Of a stretch of 44,819 nucleotides of DNA, positions 35,274 through 44,819 are shown one piece after another. The notes under the pieces were generated by a model. The model saw nothing but the letters and a program-made list of their open reading frames with translations. It was not told the origin of the DNA and did no database searches. The number at the start of each line of letters is the position of its first letter. Position 1 is the first letter of the stretch. This DNA is from an uncultured Bacteroidota bacterium (GTDB taxonomy: Bacteria > Bacteroidota > Bacteroidia > Flavobacteriales > Flavobacteriaceae), in the NCBI GenBank assembly GCA_902520835.1, contig CABYPD010000010.1, forward strand, positions 1 through 44,819. Reading direction: 5' to 3'. The position numbers and the translations under genes were made by a program.

Positions 35274-37712
35274 CTATTTTTTTAAAAAATTTTTTACTTC
35301 ATCAAGACTAAGACTTTGAGGATCAATTGTCTTTGGAATTTGAACTTTTTTTCTACCTTTAATTACAAATACTTTACCCCATCTACCTTTTTCAACTGAA
35401 ATATTTAGGTCCGGCCAGTTTTTAATAACTTTTTCTTTCTCTTTTTTAATCTTATCCTCAATTAGCTCGATGTAGTCTGATTCAGTCAGATTGTCAAAAT
35501 CATATTTCTTGTTAACATTTATAAACATATTATTCCACTTAATAAATGGACCAAATCGACCCTTACCTTTAGTAACACCCAATTCTTTATATATTAAGAT
35601 TGGTTTATCACTTTCATTTTTTTGTTTAATTAATTCAACTGCTTGGTCATAGCTGATATCAAAAGGTGATCTGCCTCCAGGGATTGAAATAAATTTTTTT
35701 CCATACTTAACATATGGCCCATATCTACCTATATTAGCTTCAACCTTATCTGACTCATAATCACCTAAGTAAATTGGCAAATCAAATAATTTGACAGCTT
35801 CTTCAAATTTAATTTTACTTATTTGTTGTTCTGGAAGGAGACTTGCAAATATTGGTTTTTCTTCATCATCATTTTTACCAATTTGTGCTATTGGACCAAA
35901 CTTACCTAGTTTAACACTTAATTGTCTTCCTGTTTTTGGATCTTCACCTAAAATTCTTTCACCTGTTTCTCTTTTAGCATTTTTACTTACATCATCAACT
36001 TTTGTGCTAAAAGGATTATAAAAACTGTCAATTATTGATTGCCAATCCTTCTCACCATTAGCAATTGAATCAAAATCATCTTCTACTGAGGCAGTAAAAT
36101 TGTAATCAATGATATTGCTAAAGTTATTTGTTAAAAACTCATTAACTAGTTGGCCTACTTCACTAGGAACTAATTTTCCTTTGTTTGATCCAAAATTTTC
36201 TTTGATAGTTAATTCTTCGATATTGTCTTCAATTATAAATTGGATTAAGTCCCTTGTTGAACCAACTGAGTCACCTTTATAAACATATTTTCTGTTTATT
36301 ATGGTTGATATGGTTGGAGCATAAGTAGACGGCCTTCCAATACCAAGTTCTTCAAGTTTTTTTACAAGTGTAGCCTCAGAAAATCTGAATGGAGGTTTAG
36401 AAAAATGTTGGGTAGCTATAATTTTATTTTTTGTAATAATTTCACCCTGTTTCAAATCAGGCAATAACTCATTTTCATCTTCATCAGAAACATTATCCTT
36501 TGACTCAATATATAATTTTAAAAACCCATCAAATTTCACAACTTCACCATCAGTATGAAATAACTCATTATGTTTTGAAGACTTAATTTTTATTATTGTT
36601 TTATCTAGTTTAGCATTTGACATTTGAGAGGATACAGCCCTCTTCCATATAAGGCTATATAGCTTTGCTTGATCATAATCTACAACTAATTTGTCTACTG
36701 AAAAATTTGTAGGTCTTACTGCTTCATGAGCTTCTTGCGCACCTTTATTTTTGTTCTTATAATTTCTTTGGGTAAAATACTTTTCACCAAAATTTTTAAC
36801 AACTGTTGTTTTTATTGAACTAATTGCTTGGTCTGATAAATTGACACTGTCGGTTCGCATATATGTAATATGACCTTGTTCGTAAAGTTTTTGTGCTGCT
36901 GACATTGTTCTTGAGACTGAAAATCCTAATTTCCTTGAAGCTTCCTGTTGCAAAGTTGATGTAGTAAATGGCGGTGTAGGCTTTTTTTCTACAGGTTTAC
37001 TAGTTACTGATTGAACTGAAAATACTGAATTAATAAAATTATTTAAAAATGATTTAAAATGTTTATCATAATTAAGGTTTTTAAGAATTTTAGCTTTAAA
37101 TAATTTGTTATCAGATGTAGAAAATAATCCAGAAATTTTAAATGTTTCATCGGGTTTAAAAAAATTTATCTCTTTTTCGCGATCCGCAATCAATCTTAGA
37201 GCTACAGATTGAACTCGACCAGCTGATAATCCTCCTTTTACTTTTCGCCACAAGATGGGTGATATTTTATATCCAACCAACCTGTCCAAAATTCTTCTTG
37301 CTTGCTGAGCATCAACTAGAGATTTATCAATTTTTCTAGGGCGTTTTATGGCTTTTTTAATTGCTTCTTCAGTGATTTCTCTGAAGACGATTCGTTTAGT
37401 ATTACTTTCATCTAATTTTAATGATTCTTTTAGGTGCCAAGCAATAGCCTCTCCTTCTCTATCTTCATCACTAGCTAGCCAAACAGTTTCAACTTTTTTA
37501 ACTTCACTTTTTAATTTTTTAACAATGTCTTTTTTATCTTTTGATACAATATATTTTGGAGCATAATTTTCATCAACATCAATACCTAACTCGTTTGAGG
37601 GTAAATCTGAGATATGACCATTACTAGAAACAACCTTAAAATCATTACCTAGAAATTTTTCAATTGTTTTAGCTTTAGCGGGTGATTCTACAATTACAAG
37701 ATTTTTAGACAT
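35274..37712 (-). CDS. topA: DNA topoisomerase I
   Basis: 812 residues. Type IA topoisomerase that relaxes negative supercoils. The toprim domain begins with VIVESPAKAKTIEKFLG (Glu9) and has WLASDEDREGEAIAWHL; the nucleophile is Tyr284 in YMRTDS. RILDRLVGYKISPILW and QEAHEAVRPT are family blocks. In place of C-terminal zinc fingers it has repeated modules such as GRQLSVKLGKFGPIAQIG, NIGRYGPYVKYG and GRFGPFIKWN, which is the zinc-free C-terminal type usual in Bacteroidota. It heads the minus-strand series topA / arginase-like / gldKLMN and is divergent from miaB. A -7 box lies 19 bp upstream of the start. Confidence 0.97.
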   Translation of the reverse strand: MSKNLVIVESPAKAKTIEKFLGNDFKVVSSNGHISDLPSNELGIDVDENYAPKYIVSKDKKDIVKKLKSEVKKVETVWLASDEDREGEAIAWHLKESLKLDESNTKRIVFREITEEAIKKAIKRPRKIDKSLVDAQQARRILDRLVGYKISPILWRKVKGGLSAGRVQSVALRLIADREKEINFFKPDETFKISGLFSTSDNKLFKAKILKNLNYDKHFKSFLNNFINSVFSVQSVTSKPVEKKPTPPFTTSTLQQEASRKLGFSVSRTMSAAQKLYEQGHITYMRTDSVNLSDQAISSIKTTVVKNFGEKYFTQRNYKNKNKGAQEAHEAVRPTNFSVDKLVVDYDQAKLYSLIWKRAVSSQMSNAKLDKTIIKIKSSKHNELFHTDGEVVKFDGFLKLYIESKDNVSDEDENELLPDLKQGEIITKNKIIATQHFSKPPFRFSEATLVKKLEELGIGRPSTYAPTISTIINRKYVYKGDSVGSTRDLIQFIIEDNIEELTIKENFGSNKGKLVPSEVGQLVNEFLTNNFSNIIDYNFTASVEDDFDSIANGEKDWQSIIDSFYNPFSTKVDDVSKNAKRETGERILGEDPKTGRQLSVKLGKFGPIAQIGKNDDEEKPIFASLLPEQQISKIKFEEAVKLFDLPIYLGDYESDKVEANIGRYGPYVKYGKKFISIPGGRSPFDISYDQAVELIKQKNESDKPILIYKELGVTKGKGRFGPFIKWNNMFINVNKKYDFDNLTESDYIELIEDKIKKEKEKVIKNWPDLNISVEKGRWGKVFVIKGRKKVQIPKTIDPQSLSLDEVKNFLKK

Positions 37713-37730
37713 AAATAAACTTTAGGTTCA

Positions 37731-37757
37731 CAAAAATATATGTTTTTTTAAAATCAA
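37731..37757 (-). promoter_or_regulatory. Bacteroidota-type promoter for topA
   Basis: On the minus strand: TTG (37755-37757), 16 bp spacer, then TATTTTTG (37731-37738), a full match to the TAnnTTTG -7 box. Transcription would begin about 13 bp before the ATG at 37712. The spacer is one base shorter than the usual 17-23. Confidence 0.55.
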
Positions 37758-37871
37758 GATTTTTATGCTAAATAACTTAATTATAATACAATTAATTATC
37801 AATTTTCATTCCACTAATATTTAAAGTAATAAATTGACTCATTTTAAAACACGACAATTTGACAGTTTTTT

Positions 37872-37879
37872 TATATTTG
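37872..37879 (+). promoter_or_regulatory. Bacteroidota -7 promoter box for miaB
   Basis: TATATTTG is a full match to TAnnTTTG. Transcription would begin near 37886, downstream of the ATG at 37881, so the real miaB start is most probably the ATG at 37902. No convincing -33 TTG at normal spacing. Confidence 0.55.
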
Positions 37880-37901
37880 CATGAGTTGTAATAAATTAAG
37901 T

Positions 37902-39323
37902 ATGCTAGTTGATTCTGAAGTTGTAAAAATAAATAGCACAAAAATTTACAAACGTAAATATCATATCATATCATATGGATGTCAAATGAATTTTGCTGAT
38001 TCGGAAGTTGTGGCTTCAATTTTAGAAAATATTGGATATGAACATTGTGAAGATATTAAGGATTCAGATTTAATTCTTCTAAACACATGCTCAATTAGAG
38101 AAAAAGCGGAGCAAACAATTCGAAAAAAATTATCAAGCATTAATTATCTTAAGAAAAAAAAAACAGATATTAAAATTGGTGTATTAGGTTGTATGGCTGA
38201 AAGGTTGAAAGAAAAATTCTTGAATGAAGAAAAAATAGTTGACTTGGTAGTAGGCCCCGATGCATATCGTGACATACCAAATTTGCTAAAAGAAATTAAT
38301 TCTGGTAGAAATGCAGTTAATGTCAAATTGTCCAAAGAGGAAACTTATGCAGATATTAGACCTCAAAGGCTAAATTCAAATGGTATATCTGCTTTTGTTT
38401 CAATAACTAGGGGATGTGATAATATGTGTACATTTTGTGTTGTCCCTTTTACAAGAGGGAGAGAAAGAAGCAGAGACCCTAAAAGTATTTTATCTGAAAT
38501 AAATGAATTAAAGTTAAATGGATTTAAAGAAATTACTTTACTTGGACAAAATGTTGATAGCTATTTGTGGTATGGTGGTGGTCTAAAAAAAGATTTTAAA
38601 AACGCAAGTGAAATTCAAAAGAAAACATGTATTAATTTTGCAAAACTTCTTGATTTAGTTGCTAAATGTTATCCTGATTTTAGGATAAGATTTACAACTT
38701 CAAACCCACAAGATATGGATGTTGAAGTTTTAAAAACAATGAAGAAATATAAAAACATTTGTAACCACATTCATTTACCTGTTCAATCTGGGAGCAACAA
38801 TATTTTAAAAGCAATGAATAGACAACACTCGATAGAGGAGTATTTGGAGCTAATTAATCAAATTAGAAAAATACTACCAGACTGTGGAATATCTCACGAT
38901 ATAATAACTGGATTTCCAAATGAAACTGAAATTGATCATTCTCAAACATTAAGTTTAATGAATAAAGTCAAATATGATTTTGGTTTTATGTTCAAATATT
39001 CTGAAAGACCTGGAACACTTGCAGCCAGAAAGCTAGATGATAATGTTCCAGAAAAGGTAAAACAAAGTAGACTATCAGAAATCATTGACTTGCAATTTAG
39101 GCATAGTTCTGAAAATCTATCTAAATTCATAGGAAAGAAAACTGAGGTTTTAATAGAAAAAGAATCAAAAAAATCTACTAGTTTTTGGGCAGGAAGAAAT
39201 GAACAGAATTTTATGGTTGTTTTTCCGAAAGAAAATTACGGTCCTGGAGATTTTGTAGAGGTTTTAATTAATAAATCGACCTACACAACATTAATTGGTT
39301 CAGTTGTTAATAAGATTAAATGA
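37902..39323 (+). CDS. miaB: tRNA-2-methylthio-N6-dimethylallyladenosine synthase MiaB
   Basis: 473 residues from ATG 37902; the in-frame ATG at 37881 is rejected because a perfect -7 box ends at 37879. MiaB adds a methylthio group to i6A37 of tRNAs reading UNN codons, using two 4Fe-4S clusters. The N-terminal cluster ligands are in SYGCQMNFADSE, NTCSIREKAEQT and GVLGCMAERLKE. The radical SAM CxxxCxxC site is in RGCDNMCTFCVVPFTRGRERSR. LGQNVDSYLWYGGGLKKDF contains an insertion usual in Bacteroidota. A C-terminal TRAM-like domain ends the protein. The sigma-54 activator gene overlaps the stop codon by 4 bp (ATGA), beginning a chain of five overlapping genes. Confidence 0.96.
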   Translation: MLVDSEVVKINSTKIYKRKYHIISYGCQMNFADSEVVASILENIGYEHCEDIKDSDLILLNTCSIREKAEQTIRKKLSSINYLKKKKTDIKIGVLGCMAERLKEKFLNEEKIVDLVVGPDAYRDIPNLLKEINSGRNAVNVKLSKEETYADIRPQRLNSNGISAFVSITRGCDNMCTFCVVPFTRGRERSRDPKSILSEINELKLNGFKEITLLGQNVDSYLWYGGGLKKDFKNASEIQKKTCINFAKLLDLVAKCYPDFRIRFTTSNPQDMDVEVLKTMKKYKNICNHIHLPVQSGSNNILKAMNRQHSIEEYLELINQIRKILPDCGISHDIITGFPNETEIDHSQTLSLMNKVKYDFGFMFKYSERPGTLAARKLDDNVPEKVKQSRLSEIIDLQFRHSSENLSKFIGKKTEVLIEKESKKSTSFWAGRNEQNFMVVFPKENYGPGDFVEVLINKSTYTTLIGSVVNKIK

Positions 39324-40564
39324 ATTCAAACATTCAAAATATAAAACAGAGATTTGAAATAGTCGGAATTGATCCTGGATTAGATAGAGCCATTGAAAAA
39401 TCAATTAGAGTTTCACCAACTGATATTTCTGTGTTAATTACTGGTGAAAGTGGAGTTGGTAAAGAAATTTTTCCTAAAATTATTCATCAACTATCTCACA
39501 GAAAACATAATAAATTTATTGCAGTGAATTGTGGTGCCATTCCAGAAGGCACAATTGACTCAGAGTTATTTGGACATGAAAAAGGGGCATTTACAGGTGC
39601 AACATCTACAAGATCTGGATATTTCGAAGTTGCTGATGGCGGAACAATTTTTTTAGATGAGGTTGGCGAACTCCCATTAACTACCCAGGTGAGATTACTA
39701 AGGGTTTTAGAAAATGGAGAATTTTTAAAAGTAGGGTCCTCAAAAGTTCAAAAAACAAATGTTAGAATTGTTGCTGCTACAAATTTAAATATGGACTCAG
39801 CAATCAAAAAAAATAAATTTAGAGAGGATTTATATTACAGACTTAGCACTGTTGAAATTAAAGTACCCCCACTAAGAAAGAGAAAAAACGATATTGTTTT
39901 ATTATTTAGAAAATTTGCATCTGAATTCGCAAAAAAATATAACATGCCTACCGTAAGACTCGATAATGAAGCTCAAATTTTATTAAAAAATTACAGATGG
40001 AATGGTAATATTAGACAATTAAAAAATATCACTGAACAACTTTCAGTTCTTGAACAAGAAAGAGCTATTACTTCACAACTACTTTCCAGTTATTTACCAA
40101 ATCCTTTAAGTAATCTACCAGCACTGATTGATCAGGAAACTCACAACAGTGAATTTTCAAATGAAAGAGAAATACTGTACAAAATTCTCTTTGACATGAA
40201 AAAAGACTTAAATGAACTTAAAAAAGTTATCGGAAAAATTAAAGATGAAAATCCCGATTTTAACATTTCAAATTTTGAGAGTAAACAAAAAAAATATTCA
40301 GAAAAAATAGTCGAAGAATCTCAACCTGAAAATAACCTAATTCAATTTCAAAGCTCAAAAAACACGAATACAATTAATGATAAGTATGATTTTGCTGAAG
40401 AAATTCATGAGGAAGAAACATTGTCAATTCAAGACAAAGAATTAGAATTGATAATGAAATCATTGGAAAGAAATAATGGAAGAAGAAAAGCAGCAGCAAA
40501 TGAGCTTGGTATTTCAGAAAGAACATTATACAGAAAGATAAAACATTATGATATCAAGCTCTAA
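39320..40564 (+). CDS. Sigma-54-interacting transcriptional activator without sensor domain
   Basis: 414 residues. The AAA+ domain begins almost at the N-terminus: Walker A GESGVGKE, the sigma-54-contacting loop motif GAFTGA, Walker B GGTIFLDEVGELP, sensor and arginine-finger region REDLYYRLSTVEI, and GNIRQLKN. There is no response-regulator, PAS or GAF domain, so activity is probably set by expression level or a partner. A polar, charged linker (about 265-370) precedes a Fis-type helix-turn-helix (RRKAAANELGISERTLYRKI). It should remodel sigma-54 RNA polymerase at unknown targets. It overlaps miaB by 4 bp and lptE by 17 bp. The gene order recurs, from memory, in other Flavobacteriia. Confidence 0.93.
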   Translation: MNSNIQNIKQRFEIVGIDPGLDRAIEKSIRVSPTDISVLITGESGVGKEIFPKIIHQLSHRKHNKFIAVNCGAIPEGTIDSELFGHEKGAFTGATSTRSGYFEVADGGTIFLDEVGELPLTTQVRLLRVLENGEFLKVGSSKVQKTNVRIVAATNLNMDSAIKKNKFREDLYYRLSTVEIKVPPLRKRKNDIVLLFRKFASEFAKKYNMPTVRLDNEAQILLKNYRWNGNIRQLKNITEQLSVLEQERAITSQLLSSYLPNPLSNLPALIDQETHNSEFSNEREILYKILFDMKKDLNELKKVIGKIKDENPDFNISNFESKQKKYSEKIVEESQPENNLIQFQSSKNTNTINDKYDFAEEIHEEETLSIQDKELELIMKSLERNNGRRKAAANELGISERTLYRKIKHYDIKL

Positions 40565-41069
40565 TAAAATATTTATTTTCGCTATCATAATAGCAATTAA
40601 TTCATGTGGTAATTATTCATTCACCGGTGCTTCAATTCCCGAAGGTACAGAAACATTTCAAGTTAATTTATTTAGCAATAATTCAGGCAATAATGTAGGT
40701 TCAATATATGAACCTGGACTAGATAGAGATTTTACAATAGCTCTTCAAAATATTTTAGAAAATCAAACAAATCTACAATTAATCCAAAGCAATGGAGACC
40801 TTCTTTATGAGGGAGAAATAATTGAATATAGAGTAAGTCCAATGACCAGTACAGCAGACTTAAATGCAGCTCAAAATAGATTAACAATTAGTGTTAATGT
40901 AATTTATACAAACTTTAAAAAAGAGGAAGACAGTTTTGAAAGAAGATTTTCCTTTTTTTTTGACTATCCAGCTGAACAACAACTTGTATCTGTTAAAAGT
41001 GAAGCTCATGAAATAATTTTTGAAAGATTGACACAAGACATATTTAATGCATCTTTAGCAAAATGGTAA
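40548..41069 (+). CDS. lptE: LptE-family LPS-assembly lipoprotein
   Basis: 173 residues with lipobox INSC (Cys20). The following GNYSFTGASIPEGTETFQVNLF segment, then a helix (DRDFTIALQNILENQTNLQLI), then the strand LLYEGEIIEYRVSPM is the pattern of Bacteroidota LptE proteins. LptE plugs the LptD barrel and helps insert lipopolysaccharide into the outer membrane. No LptD gene is in the window. It overlaps the sigma-54 activator by 17 bp and the next gene by 7 bp, which implies translational coupling. Confidence 0.85.
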   Translation: MISSSNKIFIFAIIIAINSCGNYSFTGASIPEGTETFQVNLFSNNSGNNVGSIYEPGLDRDFTIALQNILENQTNLQLIQSNGDLLYEGEIIEYRVSPMTSTADLNAAQNRLTISVNVIYTNFKKEEDSFERRFSFFFDYPAEQQLVSVKSEAHEIIFERLTQDIFNASLAKW

Positions 41070-41668
41070 ATAATGACAATAAGTTATTTTTTAATGGACT
41101 AAAAAAACCATCAGAAATTAAGAAAAAAGATCACAAATTTTTTTTTAAAATTTCTAAGGATTATCCCTTCTTTAGTCCAGCGCATATAATAAATTTAGTA
41201 ATTGCAAAAAACCATAATTCAATTATTTATAAAAAAAATTTAAAAAAATTCTCATTAAGATTTTTAGATAGAGTTCATTTGTTTAACATCTTAAAAAATG
41301 AGATTTTATTGAGTGAAAAAAGCTCAAAAGAAATTATAAATGATTTGAATAAAAATGAGCATAAAAATAATTTATCATTTTTACAATGGCTATCAAAAAC
41401 AAAGGATACAGAAACATTACAGTTTAAAAAGAGTTTTAAAGTTGATCTTGAAATAATTGATGAATTAAACTACAAAAGAAAAAACATTAAGTTCAAAGTC
41501 AATAAGGAAGATTACATGACAGAAACTCTAGCTAAAATGTATGTAAAACAAAATAAGCTTAAAGAAGCATTAAAAGCATATAAGATTTTAAGTTTGAAAT
41601 ATCCAGAAAAAATCAGTTTATTTGCAAACCAAATTGATTTTATTAAAAATAAGTTGAAAAATGAATAG
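41063..41668 (+). CDS. TPR-like protein of unknown function
   Basis: 201 residues, very rich in Lys and Asn, no signal peptide or membrane segment. The N-terminal half contains a helical hairpin (YPFFSPAHIINLVIAKNHNS). The C-terminal part has one recognisable tetratricopeptide unit, ETLAKMYVKQNKLKEALKAY followed by YKILSLKYPEKI. This suggests a cytoplasmic adaptor or scaffold. It is wedged between lptE and secG with overlaps of 7 and 8 bp. Because it lies in an envelope-biogenesis chain a role there is plausible but not shown. Confidence 0.72.
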   Translation: MVNNDNKLFFNGLKKPSEIKKKDHKFFFKISKDYPFFSPAHIINLVIAKNHNSIIYKKNLKKFSLRFLDRVHLFNILKNEILLSEKSSKEIINDLNKNEHKNNLSFLQWLSKTKDTETLQFKKSFKVDLEIIDELNYKRKNIKFKVNKEDYMTETLAKMYVKQNKLKEALKAYKILSLKYPEKISLFANQIDFIKNKLKNE

Positions 41669-41993
41669 CATATATACATTAATATTATTTTCGATCATTT
41701 TTCTATCATTTTTACTAATTTTAGTTATCATGGTTCAAAACCCTAAAGGCGGAGGTTTATCATCTAGTTTTGGTGGTGATTCTCAACAATTAGGTGGTGT
41801 CAAGAAAACTTCTGACTTTCTTGATAAAAGCACATGGTTTTTAGCAGGTGCTCTTTTAATTTTGATTTTATTTTCAAATATTACTTTGAATTCAGGAAAT
41901 CAAAATTCTGAATCTGACTTATTAAATAACAATGGTGAATTTGAAATAGAGGAAATTCTTGAGAATAATGAAAATCCCACAACTAACGAATAA
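41661..41993 (+). CDS. secG: Preprotein translocase subunit SecG
   Basis: 110 residues with two membrane helices (about 4-24 and 54-74). The cytoplasmic loop MVQNPKGGGLSSSFGG is the SecG signature. It assists SecYE and SecA in protein export. The C-terminus is acidic and Asn-rich, as is common in Bacteroidota SecG. It overlaps the TPR protein gene by 8 bp and is the end of the overlapping chain that starts at miaB; groES follows after 110 bp with its own promoter region. Confidence 0.92.
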   Translation: MNSIYTLILFSIIFLSFLLILVIMVQNPKGGGLSSSFGGDSQQLGGVKKTSDFLDKSTWFLAGALLILILFSNITLNSGNQNSESDLLNNNGEFEIEEILENNENPTTNE

Positions 41994-42023
41994 TATCAAG
42001 CTCTGCCATGATGTCATTGTTTT

Positions 42024-42064
42024 TTTGTTGATCAATACAATTTGGCATAAATATTAATTTGGCA
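42024..42064 (+). promoter_or_regulatory. Candidate groESL promoter region with a repeated AATTTGGCA
   Basis: TTG (42028-42030), 23 bp, then TTAATTTG (42054-42061), one mismatch from the TAnnTTTG box. The nonamer AATTTGGCA occurs at 42039 and 42056, 17 bp apart. No CIRCE element (HrcA operator) was seen. Confidence 0.35.
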
Positions 42065-42081
42065 CGATTGATGAAAAAGTT

Positions 42082-42102
42082 AAAAAAAAAAAAAAAAAAA
42101 AA
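42082..42102 (+). repeat. 21-base A tract directly before the groES start
   Basis: An uninterrupted run of 21 A residues ends one base before the groES ATG at 42104. An upstream ATG at 42071 is in frame with groES only at this tract length and would add [11 protein letters not shown] to the N-terminus. Confidence 0.9.
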
Positions 42103-42103
42103 T

Positions 42104-42382
42104 ATGAGTAAACTAAAAATTAAACCTTTAGCTGATAGAGTACTTGTAGAACCTCTTGAGGCTGAAACAAAGACAGCGTCAGGCATTATAATACCTGACA
42201 CTGCAAAAGAAAAACCTCAAAAAGGTAATGTTGTTGCAGTTGGAAATGGCACTAAAGAAAATCCAATTTCAGTTAAAGTTGGCGAAACGGTTTTATATGG
42301 AAAATATTCAGGAACTGAATTAAAATTTGAGGGTAAAGATTATTTAATAATGCGAGAAAATGATATTCTGGCAATAGTCTAA
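42104..42382 (+). CDS. groES: Co-chaperonin GroES
   Basis: 92 residues from ATG 42104, the normal GroES length. [20 protein letters not shown] opens the fold, the mobile loop is about residues 16-33 ([16 protein letters not shown]), and [20 protein letters not shown] ends it. GroES caps the GroEL chamber during protein folding in the cytoplasm. Upstream in-frame starts (ATG 42071, TTG 42059) would add a polylysine leader encoded by the A tract and are not typical of the family. It lies 18 bp before groEL in the groESL operon. Confidence 0.96.
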   Translation: MSKLKIKPLADRVLVEPLEAETKTASGIIIPDTAKEKPQKGNVVAVGNGTKENPISVKVGETVLYGKYSGTELKFEGKDYLIMRENDILAIV

Positions 42383-42388
42383 TTTTAA

Positions 42389-44032
<1,644 letters not shown>

Positions 44033-44051
44033 TAATCACAAAAATGACACT

Positions 44052-44084
44052 AAAAAAAGCTGCTTTTTGCAGCTTTTTTTTTTT
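44052..44084 (+). terminator. Strong rho-independent terminator of groESL
   Basis: AAAAAAAGCTGC, loop TTTTT, GCAGCTTTTTTT and further T residues: a perfect 12-bp stem followed by an 11-base T run. Confidence 0.93.
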
Positions 44085-44092
44085 AAAAATTT

Positions 44093-44100
44093 TACATTTA
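44093..44100 (+). promoter_or_regulatory. Possible -7 box for purH
   Basis: TACATTTA differs from TAnnTTTG by one base and lies 14 bp before the purH ATG, just after the groESL terminator, where a new promoter is needed. Confidence 0.3.
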
Positions 44101-44114
44101 CCGTTTAAATATTT

Positions 44115-44819
44115 ATGGAAAATAAATCTCAAAAATCTGCGCTCATTTCAGTATATGACAAAAATGGAATTGAAAAAATTGCTAAAAAACTTAAGGATTT
44201 AAACATTAGAATTATTTCAACTGGTGGAACTGAGAAATATCTCTCAGAAATGGGTTTTGAAATTGAAAAAGTTGAAAGTTTAACTGACTATCCTTCAATT
44301 TTTGGCGGACGAGTAAAAACACTTCATCCAAAAATTTTTGGAGGAATATTATTCAGAAGAGAAAACACAAATGATTCTAATGAAAAATTTGAATATGACA
44401 TTCCAAGTATAGATTATGTAATTGTTGATTTATATCCTTTTGAAAATACAGTTAATGATGCTAAATCACATGAAGAAATAATTGAAAAGATTGATATTGG
44501 TGGAATTTCTTTAATACGTGCTGCTGCAAAAAATTTCAATCATATTGTGTGCTTATCTTCAATTGATCAGTATGATGAATTCCTTGACGACTTGGATAAG
44601 AATAAAGGAATATTTTCAATAGAAAAGAAAAAAAAATACGCAGCTAAAGCATTTAAAATATCATCCAATTATGACAATTTTATAAATCAATATTTTGAAA
44701 AAGGCTCAATTGAAAAGTCTTATGAACTCAGATACGGAGAAAACCCTCATCAAAAAGGATCTTTTGTTGGTGAAATTGATTCTATTTTTGAAAAATTAAA
44801 CGGTAAAGAACTATCATAT
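44115..44819 (+). CDS. purH: PurH, bifunctional AICAR formyltransferase / IMP cyclohydrolase, cut by window edge
   Basis: The first 235 codons are present; the gene continues past the window. The N-terminal IMP cyclohydrolase domain (methylglyoxal-synthase-like fold) is seen in SALISVYDKNGIEKIAKKL, the substrate loop STGGTEKYL, GGRVKTLHPKIFGGIL, VDLYPFENTV and IDIGGISLIRAAAKNF. The formyltransferase domain begins with LRYGENPHQKGSF. Together they carry out the last two steps of IMP synthesis in the cytoplasm. It begins 30 bp after the groESL terminator and probably has its own promoter. Confidence 0.95.
   Translation, partial: MENKSQKSALISVYDKNGIEKIAKKLKDLNIRIISTGGTEKYLSEMGFEIEKVESLTDYPSIFGGRVKTLHPKIFGGILFRRENTNDSNEKFEYDIPSIDYVIVDLYPFENTVNDAKSHEEIIEKIDIGGISLIRAAAKNFNHIVCLSSIDQYDEFLDDLDKNKGIFSIEKKKKYAAKAFKISSNYDNFINQYFEKGSIEKSYELRYGENPHQKGSFVGEIDSIFEKLNGKELSY

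Noticed and set aside
42059-42076. TTGGCACG before groES resembles a sigma-54 -24 element
   Set aside because: The expected GC of the -12 element, ten bases after GG, reads GA, and the rest of the -12 box matches poorly.

Overview
The window comes from a strongly AT-rich, gene-dense member of the Bacteroidota, most likely a marine Flavobacteriia. The evidence is a SusC/SusD pair, the gliding/type IX secretion block gldK-gldL-gldM-gldN next to topA, the gene order miaB / sigma-54 activator / lptE / TPR protein / secG / groES / groEL / purH, Bacteroidota-type -7 promoter boxes (TAnnTTTG), A-rich leaders without Shine-Dalgarno sequences, and many lipoproteins. No gap between genes exceeds 300 bp. 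No tRNA, rRNA, CRISPR array, insertion sequence or PUL-type regulator (HTCS, AraC, LacI, GntR) was seen.

Region A (1-26.4 kb) is a polysaccharide-utilisation locus for a sulfated glycan. It holds seven S1-type sulfatases (one cut by the left edge), a SusC/SusD uptake pair and a vSGLT-like Na+/sugar symporter. It also holds a compact six-gene operon (1102-8559) that joins two surface-type parallel beta-helix lipoproteins to an aldehyde dehydrogenase, a RhaT-family permease, a 2-keto-3-deoxygluconate (KDG) kinase and a KDPG aldolase. A likely scheme: the lipoproteins and sulfatases depolymerise and desulfate the glycan, SusCD, the symporter and the RhaT-like permease import products, and the kinase and aldolase turn a 2-keto-3-deoxy sugar acid into pyruvate and glyceraldehyde 3-phosphate. 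The glycan is not determined. A uronate-containing polymer (lyase route), a 3,6-anhydrogalactose-containing galactan (dehydrogenase route) and a rhamnose-containing ulvan-type polymer all remain possible. Between the operon and SusCD lie a secreted protein of unknown function and an aquaporin-family channel.

Region B (26.6-37.7 kb) is housekeeping and secretion. It carries mitochondrial-type aconitase, a small NTF2-like lipoprotein, and, on the minus strand reading from high to low coordinate, topA, an arginase-fold protein that has lost the usual metal-binding motifs, gldK, gldL, gldM and gldN. GldKLMN form the periplasmic ring and the inner-membrane motor of the type IX secretion and gliding machinery.

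Region C (37.9-44.8 kb, plus strand) is a chain of overlapping genes, miaB to secG, followed by groES-groEL with a 21-base A tract just before the groES start, a strong terminator, and the first part of purH, which runs off the right edge.
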